64,000 nt of DNA from Brachypodius melanocephalos (GCA_013398615.1 VZSR01000520.1:29307604-29371603); one strand, 5' to 3'. Positions 48,770 to 61,439 are shown, counted from the first letter of the stretch. A program made the numbers and translations. Notes: generated from the sequence alone by a model not told the origin.

Positions 48770-48890
48770 TGCGGTCCACCTCCTTTTTACAGACAAAGAG
48801 CGGAGCCATAGGGGTTTTGTGACTTTCTCAATGTCACCTCCTAAGTCAGAGAGAGATCTCCTGTATGCTAGGCAGGCAGCCTAATGGCTG
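48770..48890 (-). repeat. Possible MIR-like SINE relic, minus strand
   Basis: The plus strand shows CTTTTTACAGACAAAGAGCG, GTGACTTTCTCAATGTCAC, CTCCTAAGTCAGAGAGAGAT and CCTGTATGC in that order. This mirrors the reverse complement of the MIR core (TTTTACAG, GTGACTTGC, GGTCACAC, AGTGGCAGAG). Divergence is high and the ends are uncertain. Confidence 0.5.
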
Positions 48891-51800
48891 AGACATCCCT
48901 CAACCCAGCAAAGTTTGTGACCTAGATGAATGTTTGGTGCATCTGGCAACACTTCAGTCGTGTTTCTGCTGGGAACATCTGTAATGTTTGGCTGTCTTGT
49001 AGGTATTTTGCCTCTGTGCACATCTGGAAAGCTAGCAGGTATGCAGGCATGGCCACTATGACTTTCTGGAACCAGGAACAACCCACAGTTAACGTTTCAG
49101 GGAGTGGTATGTTATAATATCCTTGCAGAACTGAGCTGGTTTACCTGTAATAACTGCAGTGAATTTGCAGAGAGCTTTTGATAATGGAAGTCTGCCATAA
49201 GCTGTCCTGTCAGTGGATGGAAAAGGTCAGTTGTGTATTCTGTTGGAGAAATAAAATTGTGGTAAAGGTCAGAAAAATTAAGACATTTTCAGTCTCCCTC
49301 AGTCTGCCAGTTCCTCTGGTTCTTTACTGTGGTGCATGTTTTATAGAGTAAGGGATATAATTAGAAAGCTGAGGAACCCAACAATGAAAGCCCATCTCCA
49401 ATTTTTATCTTGAGTCCTTCAAACTGGGATTAAGTTAGGGAATGAAAGAAAGTTTTTAATACTGTCCTCTCTCCTCCCTCCAGAAAAACATAAGCTACAG
49501 AGTGCAGTGTGTTTTCAATAACCTAAGTGATGTTAATCTAAAGTGAAACACCCTTTGTTATTAAACACAGCTCTCTGTCATTAAATACTGAAATCACAAC
49601 ACTGGCTTTATTTGATGGTGTGCTGTAGGCTTTTCATGAGTGCTGGTGGATTTTCTCTTACTTTCTTGTAAGGAGTCTCTTCAAGATGCATGGGTTTTAA
49701 TTGATTATGTGTCTGTATTAAGCACAGTGAGACTGTGTTAGCTGATGCAAGATTGGAACATAATGTTAACAGTGCATATTTGCAGGGGATTCCCAAAGAA
49801 GCTATGTATTTGAAATCTAAAGAAATACTCCATTTTCATATACATAATGAGCCTCTAGAACATAACTCCTGTATGGTGGTGTGGAATCTTAAGTACACTG
49901 GAAATCTCTAAGTGTGCTAGGAGTGTTATATGGAACAGTATGTATAACTGATGAGCAATCTCTCACTGATAAAAGGTGCTTGGAAATCCCCATAAGAAAT
50001 ACAAAATACGATATTTAGAGAATATAAACAAAACATCAAGTAAGAGAGTAATACATATTTAGGCCAGGTATTCAATAACGACCTACCAAAAGCATTCTTG
50101 CACTAAAGAAAATTTCTGAAAACTCTAAAGCACATTCTTGCTAATACTGCTAAGTGTCCGTGCTTCTCTTCTCCTCAGGAACTGAACATTCACAGTGTCA
50201 CAGGCCATGAGACAGAATTGAATGCTGGACATTATCAAACCATATTCCATGCAAAGCTTAACCAAAATTTCAAGCCACTTCTTTTCAGTAGTCACTGACT
50301 TTGGTGTGCTAACAGTAGCCTGTGCATTTGCGAGCATTGATATGAGACAAAAGGTCCCTCTCTATTATTCTTTTTTTTTTTTTTAAGTAATGATGCAATT
50401 ACTCACTAACAGAGCACATGATGTGTGCTAACTGTAGCTGTCTGCCTCTGTGAAGAGGGAGTTGGCCCTTTGAGGGTGCAATAAGAAAGGCAGTGTCAAA
50501 ATAACAGGGTCATGGTGAAGAGCGCAGCTCCATAGGGACCAAGGTGGGTGCAAGCCACCATCTCTCTAAGAACAGCAGAGATACTGGCAGCAGCACACAT
50601 AAGACAATAAGAGCTAATCAAGGGAAAAAATGAGCTTCATAAACTCAAGATTTAAACTTGATGCTGTAGTCCTTAGGGATCAGCAGATACGTTGGTTAAC
50701 ATGGAAAGCTTTTTAAGTTTATTTAAGTTTCTTAAAATATAAAGATAAAATGTGTGGCAGAGAAATCTGAGCCTTGTTTTCCTGTGGTCTCCATTACTCC
50801 TGCCACTTCTGCCGCTGAGTAATTTCTTGCAGGAATGTTCCTATGCAACTTTCACTGGTGTTCTCCTGTGTGGAAGTCTGCAAAACTGAGCTTAGGGTTT
50901 CAAAGACAAATACTTGCTGTGGAATACCTGGATCTGGCATTGCTATGTGAATGGGGGCATTCTGGGAAGTTGTGCCATGCAGATTCCAAAATTCAGAGAC
51001 AGCTGTTTCTGCCTACACTGTGAGAGACAGAGAGCAACTCCTCCATCAGTGACAAGTGCCATATACTAAAATTTGTAGCTAAGAGTGCTTTCCTTCCTTT
51101 GGCCCAGCACTATGTCTGAGCTCCAGCTCGCAGGAAGCAGGTGACTGGCCAGCTGTCACTCATCCAATTCTTGATCTGGCACAGACAACAACTGGTGTCA
51201 CTTTCCTGACTAAACTCAGTCTTCCAGTCTTCACAATTCTGTTAATCTCTTGCATTGACTCTTGTGACTTTCTTCCTCGGGATTTAATTGTGTGCAGTTC
51301 ATCCAAGTGGCTGCTACAAGACAGCAATCTGCAACCATTTCTCTGTTAGTGCTCATCTTGCTTGCTTCACATTTCTTTCTGAACTGCCAGGTATTTTTAC
51401 ATTTTGTACTCAAATCATATTGCTTGTCATCCAAGGCACCACAATTCTTTTCTTCCTTCCAGTTCTTCATGGGATTCCTGTTCAGCTCTTATCAGACTCC
51501 AGAATCTTAATTTTTGTTTGTTTTTCCACTCTTCTATTGTTACCTCTTTAACAGCTACTTGGCACAAATGCCATGCCTTGCCCTGTCTTTTTTTTTGTGA
51601 TACTGCAGAAAAGAAAATTGTAGCAACACAAGTGAAAAGGGAAGTTTCTGGTCAAAAAGTAGTTAAGAGACCGTTTCTCATTTATTATACCTTGGGAATT
51701 TATTTGTAGTTCGTGTGTCATTGGACTATGTAGCAAATGAAAAGGAATTTTTGCTACAGAAAGCTCAGAGGGACCACCTTTGCACTGGAGCATTTTTGGC

Positions 51801-53269
51801 TCACATGAGCTAAGGAGAAGTTTGCAGGGTTTTTTGCTGACAAAGGTGCATTTGGAATTGCCTTGCATTTGGTCAGGTTGATGAGTAGACAGGGTGGTCT
51901 AGAAGCCAATATAACTGGTTCTATGCTTGAACAAATAGGCTTAACCTCTGAACAGCTTTTGAGCCTCTGGGAAGAAGTTAGAGCTGAGTAAGCAAGTCCC
52001 TCTGTGCACTGGATTCAAGAAGCATATAGATGTATGCTACAGCAGAGATAGTCCTATTAAAATATGAGGGGCTTATGTGGGCAGCTCACAAAGGGCTGTG
52101 GCCTCACCAGAGGAGGCTGGTGGGGCAGAGGGAGTGGCAGTGGCTCCTGTTAGGAGTCTCACGTGGTGGCTCTGTATGAGATTAAGCTAAACTGTGCTCG
52201 TGGGTGACCTAGTAGGTGTATTTGGCGGGGGGGGGCATAATGTTGAAACAAGATATTTAGATGCATTAGCCTCTTTGGATTAATTTCCTATGTTATTTTC
52301 CCTTTTCCGTGTCTTTGGCAAAAGGTCTTTTACTTTATTTCCAGCTTTAAACTCTTAGATAATGTTGTTTGTGTGCTATTGGATGGTAGTTGTGACTGTC
52401 CCAGAAGTGGTCATATTTATTGTTAGGTGAGCAAATTTGTAATCAGATTCTCACTTGTTCAAGATAATAACAACTCTAATATAAGTGAAATACCACATTT
52501 GAAAAAAACTGAGAATTTGACCCTTTGTAAGAATACATGAAAAAGGTAAATGTGGTAGACAAATAGTGGAATATTTTTATAAAATATGCTATGCAAATAT
52601 GGTTGCTTTCACTGCAGTTTCAGTGAGATGTTGCCACATATGATGGCTTACCTCACATGCAGGATAATTTGCCGTGGCTCTCATATGCCCATTCGTCAAA
52701 TAGTTGCCAGCTGTGTGGGGCAGTATAGGTGGGTAGAGGTGCAGGCAGTTTGTAGAATATGTTGTCTTTGCTGCTGTCTCATCACTGAAGCTACAGGATG
52801 CAGCAAATATTTTAAAATGCTGCTGAAAAATGGAGAAGAGAGGTATGTGAAGACCCTGATTGATACTAAGAGTTTTGTTACAGGGTGCTTTGTAGAGATA
52901 ATATCATGATTTTGGGTTCAGAAGAGGCAGAGAAGTTGTATCAATGCATTAAAATAAAATCTTCTCTATATTGGCTATTTCACTAATGAAACTTTCATTA
53001 GCATGGTTTTTCCTTTAAATATTATCTATGCTGTTATTTTGCTTTTACCACATATGGCATAGGGGAAAGCTGTTTGCCTGCTGAGGCACAGCACACCACA
53101 CCGCTGTGTGTATTTCTTATTAATTTCCCTAAGCTGAAGGATCTGACATCAATTTCAAAAGATGCGACTGAATTCTACCTGGTACCATTTAAGTAAACAG
53201 ATATACCCTATTCACATGTTTAATAAATGTGATTGACATTGGTAAGTATGGAGCCTATTCCACTTGTAT
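48891..53269. other. Anonymous DNA, no gene seen
   Basis: Simple-sequence features are a 14-T run at 50371-50384 and a run of nine G at 52227-52235. Open frames reach 107 codons (plus, 52586-52909) with no recognised domain. A 19-base palindrome lies at 52983-53001. Confidence 0.5.
52983..53001. repeat. Short perfect palindrome
   Basis: CTAATGAAA and TTTCATTAG are perfect 9-base complements around a single C. It contains two oppositely oriented TAAT cores. It could be a paired homeodomain-type site or chance. Confidence 0.7.
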
Positions 53270-53724
53270 GATGCAGATTTAAATGCAGAAACAGCCACAC
53301 ACAAGCAATGCAAAACAAGGAATTCATTCACCTCCTCCCATGGTCAGGTAGGTTCAGTAATTCCTTAGAAAGGCAGAGTTCCATCCCATGTAATGGTGAC
53401 TTGGCAAGACCATCATTCTGAACATCTTCTCTGCCTCCTTCTTTCCCCACTTTTATATGCTGAGCATGGTGCCATCTGGTCTGGAATATTTCTTTGGTCA
53501 GTTGAGGCAAGCTGCTCTGGCTGTGTGTCTTCCCAACTTCCTGTGTACCTTCAGCCTGATGGGGTAGTGAGAGGAGCAGAAAAGGCCTTGGCTGTGTTTC
53601 AGCTATCTCTAAAGCAGCTAAAACATCCCCATATTAACAACACTGAGTTCAGAATAATTCCAAAACATAACACTGTACCAGCTACTATGAAGAAAATTAA
53701 CTCTATCCCAGCCAAAACCAGCAC
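53270..53724 (+). mobile_element. Second avian-type endogenous retrovirus LTR relic
   Basis: Blocks known from bird LTRs occur in order: AAAACAAGGAATTCATTCAC (about 53311-53330), GGTGACTTGGCAAGACCATC and a TATA-like CACTTTTATATGCTGAGCAT (about 53448-53467). Then come TCTGGAATATTTCTTTGGTC and, near the 3' end, ACCAGCTACTATGAAGAAAA followed by TTAACTCTATCCCAGCC, ending about 53724. The last 60 bp correspond closely to the end of the LTR at 21933-22459, but the 5' half differs, so it is a related subfamily. No internal retroviral genes lie beside it. The left boundary is approximate and no target-site duplication was identified. The 139-codon frame at 53393-53812 reads through LTR and is not a gene. 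Confidence 0.85.
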
Positions 53725-54063
53725 TCTTTTTAATTTGATTTGTGCAACCTTACATCAATTTCATCCTTTCTTCTGCTGGAGACTCAGGGTAGATAAAGGT
53801 AATATGGACTAGGTCAGCTTCCACTGTTGTTCACTGGGTGCTTTGACAGTCACTGTAATTTACTGCTGTATATACTACCAGAAAATAGGTGAAGAAGGCA
53901 GTGGCTACCTTTGTGATCCTGCTCTGATTTGGGCAGTGCGCTTTTCAACTGCAGCTGAAAATATAGGACGATATAGGACAATTAGTATTGTACATTTTTG
54001 AAAATGTCAGGTATGTGTGATGAATTATAGCAGCTCTTCCTGGGTAATAGAAGTTTACAGTCA
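53725..54063. other. Spacer between LTR relic and fold-back repeat
   Basis: Anonymous DNA. The short direct repeat ATATAGGACGATATAGGAC occurs at about 53961-53979. Nothing else is recognised. Confidence 0.6.
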
Positions 54064-54258
54064 GGAATACAGATGCCTAAGCTTAGGCTCTTAAATCTGT
54101 TTTCAAGCACCTAAAGATGTGGCCTGGTTTTCAAGATTTGAGCATTTTACAGCTCTTGGCAATTTCAGCACTTCTGAGAATGAGGACGATTCTGTAGATG
54201 CTTAAATATGGATTTTGAAATGCCTAACTTTGGACATCTATTTTTGAAAATGTTGGCC
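54064..54258. mobile_element. Imperfect long inverted repeat, probable ancient MITE-like element
   Basis: The left arm (about 54064-54146) and right arm (about 54166-54258) are reverse complements with substitutions and small indels. For example, CTTAGGCTCTTAAATC on the left matches the complement of GGATTTTGAAATGCCTAA on the right, and CAAGCACCTAAAG matches the complement of CTGTAGATGCTTA. The repeated GCCTAA/CACCTAA motifs resemble a palindromic repeat common in reptile and bird genomes, which I recognise by pattern but cannot name with certainty. A non-autonomous DNA transposon relic is the likeliest identity. There is no coding content. Confidence 0.65.
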
Positions 54259-57200
54259 TACATTTGTGGAGAAAATCTTAATCTTTAACAGATTCCTATA
54301 AGGCTCTCCTTACGCAGGTGCCTGCGCAGATGCAGATCCACGTGTGCATGGATGAGTGCTTGGCACCAGGAGTGAGTTCTCCTTGCTGGTCCTAGCTGGG
54401 CTGTGCTGGGTGTTAACTCAGTCCTCCCCAGCATTGCCCTTCCCCAGCCTAATTGGCAGCTACAATTCTGGGGCTGTAATCACTGGATGTGGCATCCTTT
54501 GTGCTCCTGGCTTTTGTTGTCAGTAATGCTAAAAACAGTATATGCCTGTTATGCCTGCTGATAAGTAATGAGAGAATTAGGGCCAGGAAATGGGAATGTC
54601 ATTTGTAGTAAGTGTTCATTAGCTTATGCTTAACTAACGTTACTGTTGTTGAGAATCTTGCTTGCAAAGTCCATTGAACACCCAAATAATTTGCTAGCTG
54701 TTTATTTACTGTCCTGCCATGAGGAATTCATTGTACTCAAACGTGCAAAGCAGCCCTGTCTTGAGCCAGCATCCATTCAAATGAAAGGTCTATCAGGAGG
54801 AAAATGGGATGGAGTTGTGTTTTTTAAATCAACATCCCCTCACTAAAATCTTAGAGTAAGAATCCCATGACTTTTGAAGAGATGATTTATATAACTGGGA
54901 ATTGCATCCTGTGAGGAACATTTTGAGGGGAAGAATAAGGATTCCTATGTCTTTCAGATTTGTGTCTGTTAAAAGCTTTGTTGAACTTTTGAGACTGTGT
55001 TTGGGTTCTGATACTACTGGAGCTGTTCTGAGTGTCCATGCTATCTGTGGGTCAAATTGTCAACATTTTTCCAAGATTAAAAAATACTAAGAATTTTCTT
55101 TTTAAATTCCTGTCCTCCTGGAAACAGTCTTTCTACTATTTGCCTTTAAAAGAAATAGATGGGGAAGTTTCTACATCAGTCTCTTTCTGAAGTAGAAACT
55201 ACTGTGATTTTTCCAACTCAAAGGGGCTGTTTGTAACCCCAGAAAATACGCACAATTTTTAACAAGGCAGTATCTTTAAATCTACAGTGCTCCCTGATGA
55301 CATAAGTCTGCAAGTACCTAAGTGCCTGCAATGCCTTGAGAGCAATCTCATTTTTCATTCTGTCCCCTTCTAGCTTTTCTTAGAAGCCAGGGGTTTTACT
55401 AAATGTGACTGTTCTTACTTCTTATATTTATGCATATTAATAATAAGATAATATCTACAAAGGTCTCACTAATAAAAATTAAAATCTGTAACATATACAG
55501 CATATTCCTGTTTATGTGACCAAAACATTCCGGCAAAATGACCTGAAACGGTTTCCCTGGGACTTCGTTCCCTAACTAAAGCAACATGCACTCCAACGTA
55601 CACCCACTGCTGTTATTCCTTGTGCTCTCAACTCTTTCTTCCTCATTGTTGCTGGCCTTTTGTTGCCTTGTTGCTACAAACCCTTTATTTGAAGAGGAGG
55701 AGGGAGAGGAGTGCATGGCTGTGCCCATGTGCAACATGGGTGTTTAGATGGAACTTTGCATCATCGTTTTCACCTTTCCTGGGGGAGTATCTTAGGTTTC
55801 TTCCATTCGCCTGAGGTTCTGACATGGCATCCTCTTAAATCAAGCTTGAAGGGAAATTGATTGAAAAGAAAACACCATTATGGGAGAACAATTTATTCCT
55901 TTCCCCTTGACAGAAGTCAGAGTTTTTGTCTATACTGTGGAATAAATATTATCTGCCTGTTTGCTTTAAGAGGTGGAAGCTACTCATTTCCCTATGATGG
56001 CTTTGATCATTATTTGAAATAGGATTTTTCTTCTACTCTGTGCAGTCATTTGATGTCAAGAGCACATAGTAAGGATCAGATACCCCATGCCCTGCTGAAT
56101 CCCTACCTTTTATTTTCTCTTGTGTGTACACTTACACAAATGTACCTCCATTAATGTACATCACTGCGCAGAGGGAGACAGTTTTTTGCTGCTTAATTCC
56201 TTTTTATTTGCTCTTAACTGATCCAACAGTCTCTGCTGCAGTGGTGTCTAAGGAAATGTAGACTTGTCTCTTGGTATCCTTTAGTGTCCACTTAAGGACA
56301 TTTGACTCCTGGAGTGTCTCTATTTGGGAAGATAGGGCCCAGTACTGTTAGTGTTCCTCAGCCATAATTACTTCTAAGTCTCTGGGTTGCCTTCTAATTT
56401 TTGTATGTTTAAAACCTTGTGCTGAGGCAGTTGATTTCTGAAGAAAAATTGCTCCATTGAAGGACAGTTCTGGGGAAATGCTGCCATTGAGAACCTAGAA
56501 CATTCTTTCAGTCATGCTCCCAGTCAAGAAGCAGCCATGTCAGATTTGTATTTTATCTCTGATTGTTTGAGCATTCGTACAAGGCTTTGGAAGCCAGGTA
56601 CTACCAACTAATTCTTGACAAAAGGATTAAGTGCAGACTTCACAGCTCTACAATTTTTCACATAAAAGTCCATTGTGATCAGGTCAAGAACCCTAGAAAG
56701 GAGAAAGAAAAAAGGAGAAAAAAAAGAGAGTTTTGAGCCAGTCAGGCACCTGATTTGCCTGGATGCTATCTCTAAGGGTGGGGAGAGGGATCTGGGAAGA
56801 CTGAGAGCAGATGTAGGGCCTGAGGGGTGTGACAAGGAGAGACTGCTCTCTTCAAAGAGGAGTCTTGAGGGCGGCAGCAAGACTTGTCTGTCAGGGACAG
56901 AAGGATAAAGTTGAGTGCTAGGCTGAAAAGCCAGGCATCCTTTATCAGGATGGGGTAACAATTTGCCCTCTCGTCTGCAGGCTTCGCATAAGATTCAGCT
57001 GCCTGGCAGCTTGGAAATCCTTGTCCGGTAGGAAGGAAATGCTGGCAACATCATCTTTGTTCTGTGGAAACGTTCTGGATGAGTTAGTATACTCAGAGCC
57101 CCAGTGGACATCACAATGCTGAATGCTCATATATTAATAGTTCTGCAAGTCCAGTGAATTTTCGTGGTAACATTTTCCTCTATGTCTTTGTCTGAGTAGT

Positions 57201-58800
57201 GGCTCTGTAGGCTGTTTCTGCTGGGTGTCTCTGCTGTCATTCTCCTAACTGTTTGCAGAGCATCACTGGTAATTTCTATGTAAATTTGCTCAGGCTAGCA
57301 ATTGAGCAACTTTCTGTTGACAAATGAAGGAACATCTTAATGGCACAGAGGCTGCTTAAGTCTCTTTGGAGGGAACTGAAGTGGCATTTTGAAGGTCATG
57401 AGAAGATCCTGTTACTGTAATGTGGCTAAGGGGAGCCCTCTCTGGGACGTCCTGCTTGACTTGATGCTGCTGCTTCTCAATGAGGTTTCCACTCTGACAG
57501 CTTTGCAAGATGGTCACTGGGGTGAACCTTTCAGACTGCCTTGGTGCTTTAAAATGGTGATGCGTTTCAGCTGGAGGGGAAAAATGCATAGATAGAAATT
57601 GATGGGGTTTGAACTTTTTGCTTCCTGAATGTAATTCATGGAGAAGGGCTGGGAGGGCTCATTGTAAACAGAAGTTTCCAGAGGAAGGTAATTGATTTCA
57701 CCCATAACCTTGAGGCCTGAATCTTTTTAAGCACACAGACTGAAGATACAGTAGTATCCATATCCTTGTCTCCTGTTTATTTGGGGGAGAAAATTTGGAT
57801 CATTTATGTTTGCTCCTTGTGAATTGGATTTGGTTTTGTCTTCCTTTGCTCTTGGATGTTCCTACTTGAGCTATCTTTGGAACAATTACAAAAACCCATC
57901 CATGGTTGAATTTATAAAGTTCTCTACAGTAGATTGAGGGCTGAGTGTGCTAGAGGTCAAGTAAAGAAGCAGAACATTATTTTAGATGTGTTGGAAGATG
58001 GAAGTTTATAAGTTAGATCTGAATTTTTCGTTTTAATTCCTTGTCCCAATGTAGATAGCTCTCTTGCACTTGTGCTCTCCTAGAAGGCAGCTGCTGGGTA
58101 TTCAGGCATTACCACAGATATAGATAGCTATAATAAATTGCCCAGAAAAATATTTTGTATTTTTCTTTTCCCAATGCCATAATCATGACTGAACAGATGA
58201 GAGAAAAACTTACCTTTACTACTTGTTTATGGGGTCTGTTTTTGATTACTCTCAAATTCCTCTAAGTATCATGGTCCCAATGCAGTCTGTGTTGTAGGAA
58301 TGTATGTGACAGCATGACTGTGAGAGACTTACAGTCAAACATAAGAAAACAGTAAAAAGAGTACAGCAAATAGGAAAAAAGGAGAGCTAGAAAAACTATG
58401 ATTAGTACAGATACAGAAATAAACAACATCAACAAATGGAAAGTTTCAAATTAGTTGTACTTATTTATTACATGCTTGATAAAACAAGATAATGAATCTG
58501 AATCTTATACAGACCCCAAAACAGGCATACAAATGAAACGGGAGCATTTTATAACCATCAAATTAAACTAAAAAGAAACATTTACTGCTGAAAAAATTAG
58601 AAAAGCTCTCAGCATCTTCCCGTCTAGAAAACTTCTTTTACCCCAACACATAAGTGAAAAAACTGATAGGAGAGAGACAAAGTCAGTGTCTCTGCCCAGT
58701 ATTCTCACTTAACAAGCTGCCAAAATTCAGCCACAGCTTCAGCTTTGCAGTCAGTGATACTGATGTGGAGTTGTGCTTCTGGGATATGTTTAACTCATAA
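54259..58800. other. Anonymous DNA, no gene seen
   Basis: Frames reach 117 codons (minus, 56608-56961) and are partly low-complexity. A 36-base uninterrupted purine run lies at 56695-56730. No repeat family, exon or RNA gene was recognised. Confidence 0.5.
56695..56730. repeat. Polypurine tract, 36 bases
   Basis: Uninterrupted A/G on the plus strand, made of GAAAG, GGAG and A-run blocks. Such tracts can form triplex (H-DNA) structures. Nothing here shows that this one does. Confidence 0.85.
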
Positions 58801-59061
58801 GCTTAACAAAAGAAAATACAAAAAAAAAATCAAATATCTGTATTTTGATTCCGTGCAAAGTAAATAGCTCATAGATTATTTAACCACTTAAGTCATTAAT
58901 GCAAAATCATTTTTAAATTAATACAGTGGAGAAGAGAAAAATAATCATGTGAACTATTGGCACACTTCTTTAAAGTGGAAACATGCAACTCAACAGCAAA
59001 TATTTTCTTGAAGATATATGATCTGGGTAGGAGAGAATCAGAACTTAGCCACGCTTTGATT

Positions 59062-59112
59062 AATAATGATAATGATAACAACAACAATAGTAATTATTGT
59101 TATTATTATTAT
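59062..59112. repeat. AAT/ATT microsatellite with fold-back symmetry
   Basis: AATAATGATAATGATAAC and ACAACAACAATAG are followed by TAATTATTGTTATTATTATT. The left half is partly the reverse complement of the right half, so the strand can fold back on itself. This is a degenerate trinucleotide repeat. Confidence 0.8.
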
Positions 59113-60109
59113 CCTCTATTACATGCAAATTTTTTTCAGTGGTTTTGTTTTGTCCAGTTTGGGGATTTTTTTCATCTGATGCACACAGTCCTGAGATTAG
59201 AAATGCTGAGATTCCAAAAATAAAAGGAAAATTCTTACTGCATCTTGTATAGTGCTAGAACAGGGAATTCATGTTCTGTATGAATTAAAACAATTTGCTT
59301 TCCAGAATATTGAGGCTGCAGAAGAAGGCACATAGAATAATTATAATAAAAGGAATATTTTTAGATAGTCCAGTAATAGACAGTTTTAATTGCAAATGAA
59401 GGACACAAGTAAAGCACAGTAGGAAGGGTAAACAGGGGGAAAATACAAATGGAAATATCTTGGTCATTAAGGAAATGAAGCTGTGAGGCAAAAAAAGGCA
59501 GAGAGAAGACAGAGACTAAACAATGGTTCACAGTGTCAGTGTTAGGCACCATGTACTGATTTCTTCAGTGGATGGTGGTGGGAGCAGCCAGGACAGTGCA
59601 AGGAAGCAGATGCTTGTTCGTGGTAGCTTGCTGAGAGTGGTAACACAGAGTAACCCCTCTGACACCTTTGCCTGCACTAGAAGGAGAGGAATTGGATGCT
59701 GGGGTGCCTTGCACTCCCAGGGCTGCAGGTTTCTACCACTGCATGCTTTGTGGTGGCCGAGCAGCCTGGCTTTAGCTGCAGCTCCAAAGCCTGGGAGGGG
59801 TGGTTTTCTTAGACACCTACCCTTCAGCCAGGGATTACTGCTGCTATTGTCATTCCAATGCCCACATAAAATGGGAAGGGACAAGGGTGGTGTGCTCAAG
59901 CTCTTATGCTGACAGCATTCCCAATCTACTTTATTTTGACTTTAAAATTTCAATTTTTGGCAGTTCAGTGGAGAAATCTTGGGCTGGTTTTAGCAGAGAG
60001 AGGGGAGGATTGTAAGTGAATTTTACTGCAGCCATGTTGCACTAGAAGTTCACTTGAGGAGAAAAAAAACAGATAAATTATTTTCCAACTTTTAAAAACT
60101 TGTATCCTT

Positions 60110-60292
60110 TTGCAGCTACCCTTTTACCATTTCTGCCCTCCTGTCTCAACTTCTTCTTGTTATGTCTCATCTCCCTTTTCTCCCACTTTATTTCTTCAAT
60201 TCTTTTTACCTTCATTTTTTTTTCCTCTTCACTATAGTGCTATTTTCTTCTCCCACTTCGTTCCCCCAGTTCCCTTCCTCTTCCACTAAATA
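60110..60292. repeat. Pyrimidine-rich stretch
   Basis: Over about 180 bases the plus strand is dominated by C and T, with many CTTCTT, TCTCCC and CCTTC blocks and only scattered purines. No repeat period is evident. Confidence 0.75.
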
Positions 60293-61439
60293 CAGTAAGT
60301 GATACTTTTAACATTTTTCAGCACTGACTGTCTGGACTGTAAAGATTGAGGATTCACTGGCAGTAGGTAATAATGTACTAAATTGCAAGTTAGCCTACAG
60401 GTAGCTATTGTGTTGATGGAACTTGGGTCTGGCACGTGTTGATTAGTAAGAAACAGTAATTTTCTCTAAAAAACCAATAAATATATTTATTCTAATAGAG
60501 CATCCCTCAAGCAGGATCAGTCCAAAATGTGAAACTTGGGTTGTTCCAAAGTATCTCCCACGATCCTCACTCTCACTGGCTGTGCATGGTGGTCTCTCTC
60601 CTTAACAGGACCTAACTAGCAGCCTATTGAAACATAGTGGTAGAAAAGTAGGCTTTGGCTTTAGCTTTACTATAAGGTTTTGTGGAAGGTGACTCTGATA
60701 TAGATAGCAAATGGAAGGTAAGTGAAAATACTGCAAAAATGCTGAGGAATAGACAGAAGGTTATGGGTGATTTTCCCAAGCTCTTTTCCAGACTCTGCTG
60801 TTGATATGTTGTGCTTCAGTTCTTCCACCTGTGAAATTTCGGATTTTTTTTTCTTGTGAGGCTTTTCAAACACAAATGAAACTCTAGTTTCATCAAAAAT
60901 ATTAAATCTGAAAAGAAGCTTAGTTTGTATCTTAACCAAGTAGTCAAGTAGATGGCCTACACTTCTTGTCATTCACTTCCCAGTTGAGGTGGTCTGTCTC
61001 TCTGGGGTTTGGGAGTACCCTCAAGCTGGAATTAGCACAATGGGAGAGTGGTGGGGGACTATCACAAGGACAGTAGAGCTTTCAAAGCACTGTTCTTATA
61101 AGGAAAGCGTTCTTATAAAGAGAGGTCGTTTTTCACTGTCATTGTTTGTGTCCAATGCAATTACCAGGTTACTTTTAATAGATATTGGAATGGCTCAGCC
61201 TATGGAAATCTCTGACACTCGTCCATGTCCCTCTCCTCAGCAATGTTGCAAATCCTTCCCCTCCCTCTCTAATCTCTTTACACATACAGAGGCACAGATG
61301 TCTACACTAAAGGCTGTAATTTTTTTTGTGTGTGTTTCCTTTAAGCTGTCTCAAGATATATTAATTTCTTGGAGAAGGGATATATGCCCCTTATTAGCAT
61401 GCTGGATTATTAAGACTGAGTGCTCTGTAACATAGACTA

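Larger units (their letters stand above)
58801..61439. other. Anonymous DNA with simple-sequence tracts, no gene seen
   Basis: The longest frame is 148 codons (plus, 60989-61435), without a familiar domain. The overlapping 129- and 123-codon frames at 59523-59912 are also unfamiliar. GTTCTTATAAGG at 61092 and GTTCTTATAAAG at 61109 form a 17-base-spaced direct repeat. Confidence 0.5.

Noticed and set aside
53393..53812. 139-codon plus frame
   Set aside because: Read through an LTR relic and its flank. LTRs do not encode protein.
60989..61435. 148-codon plus-strand open frame
   Set aside because: No recognisable domain and no exon signals. Ends just before the candidate conserved patch without relation to it.
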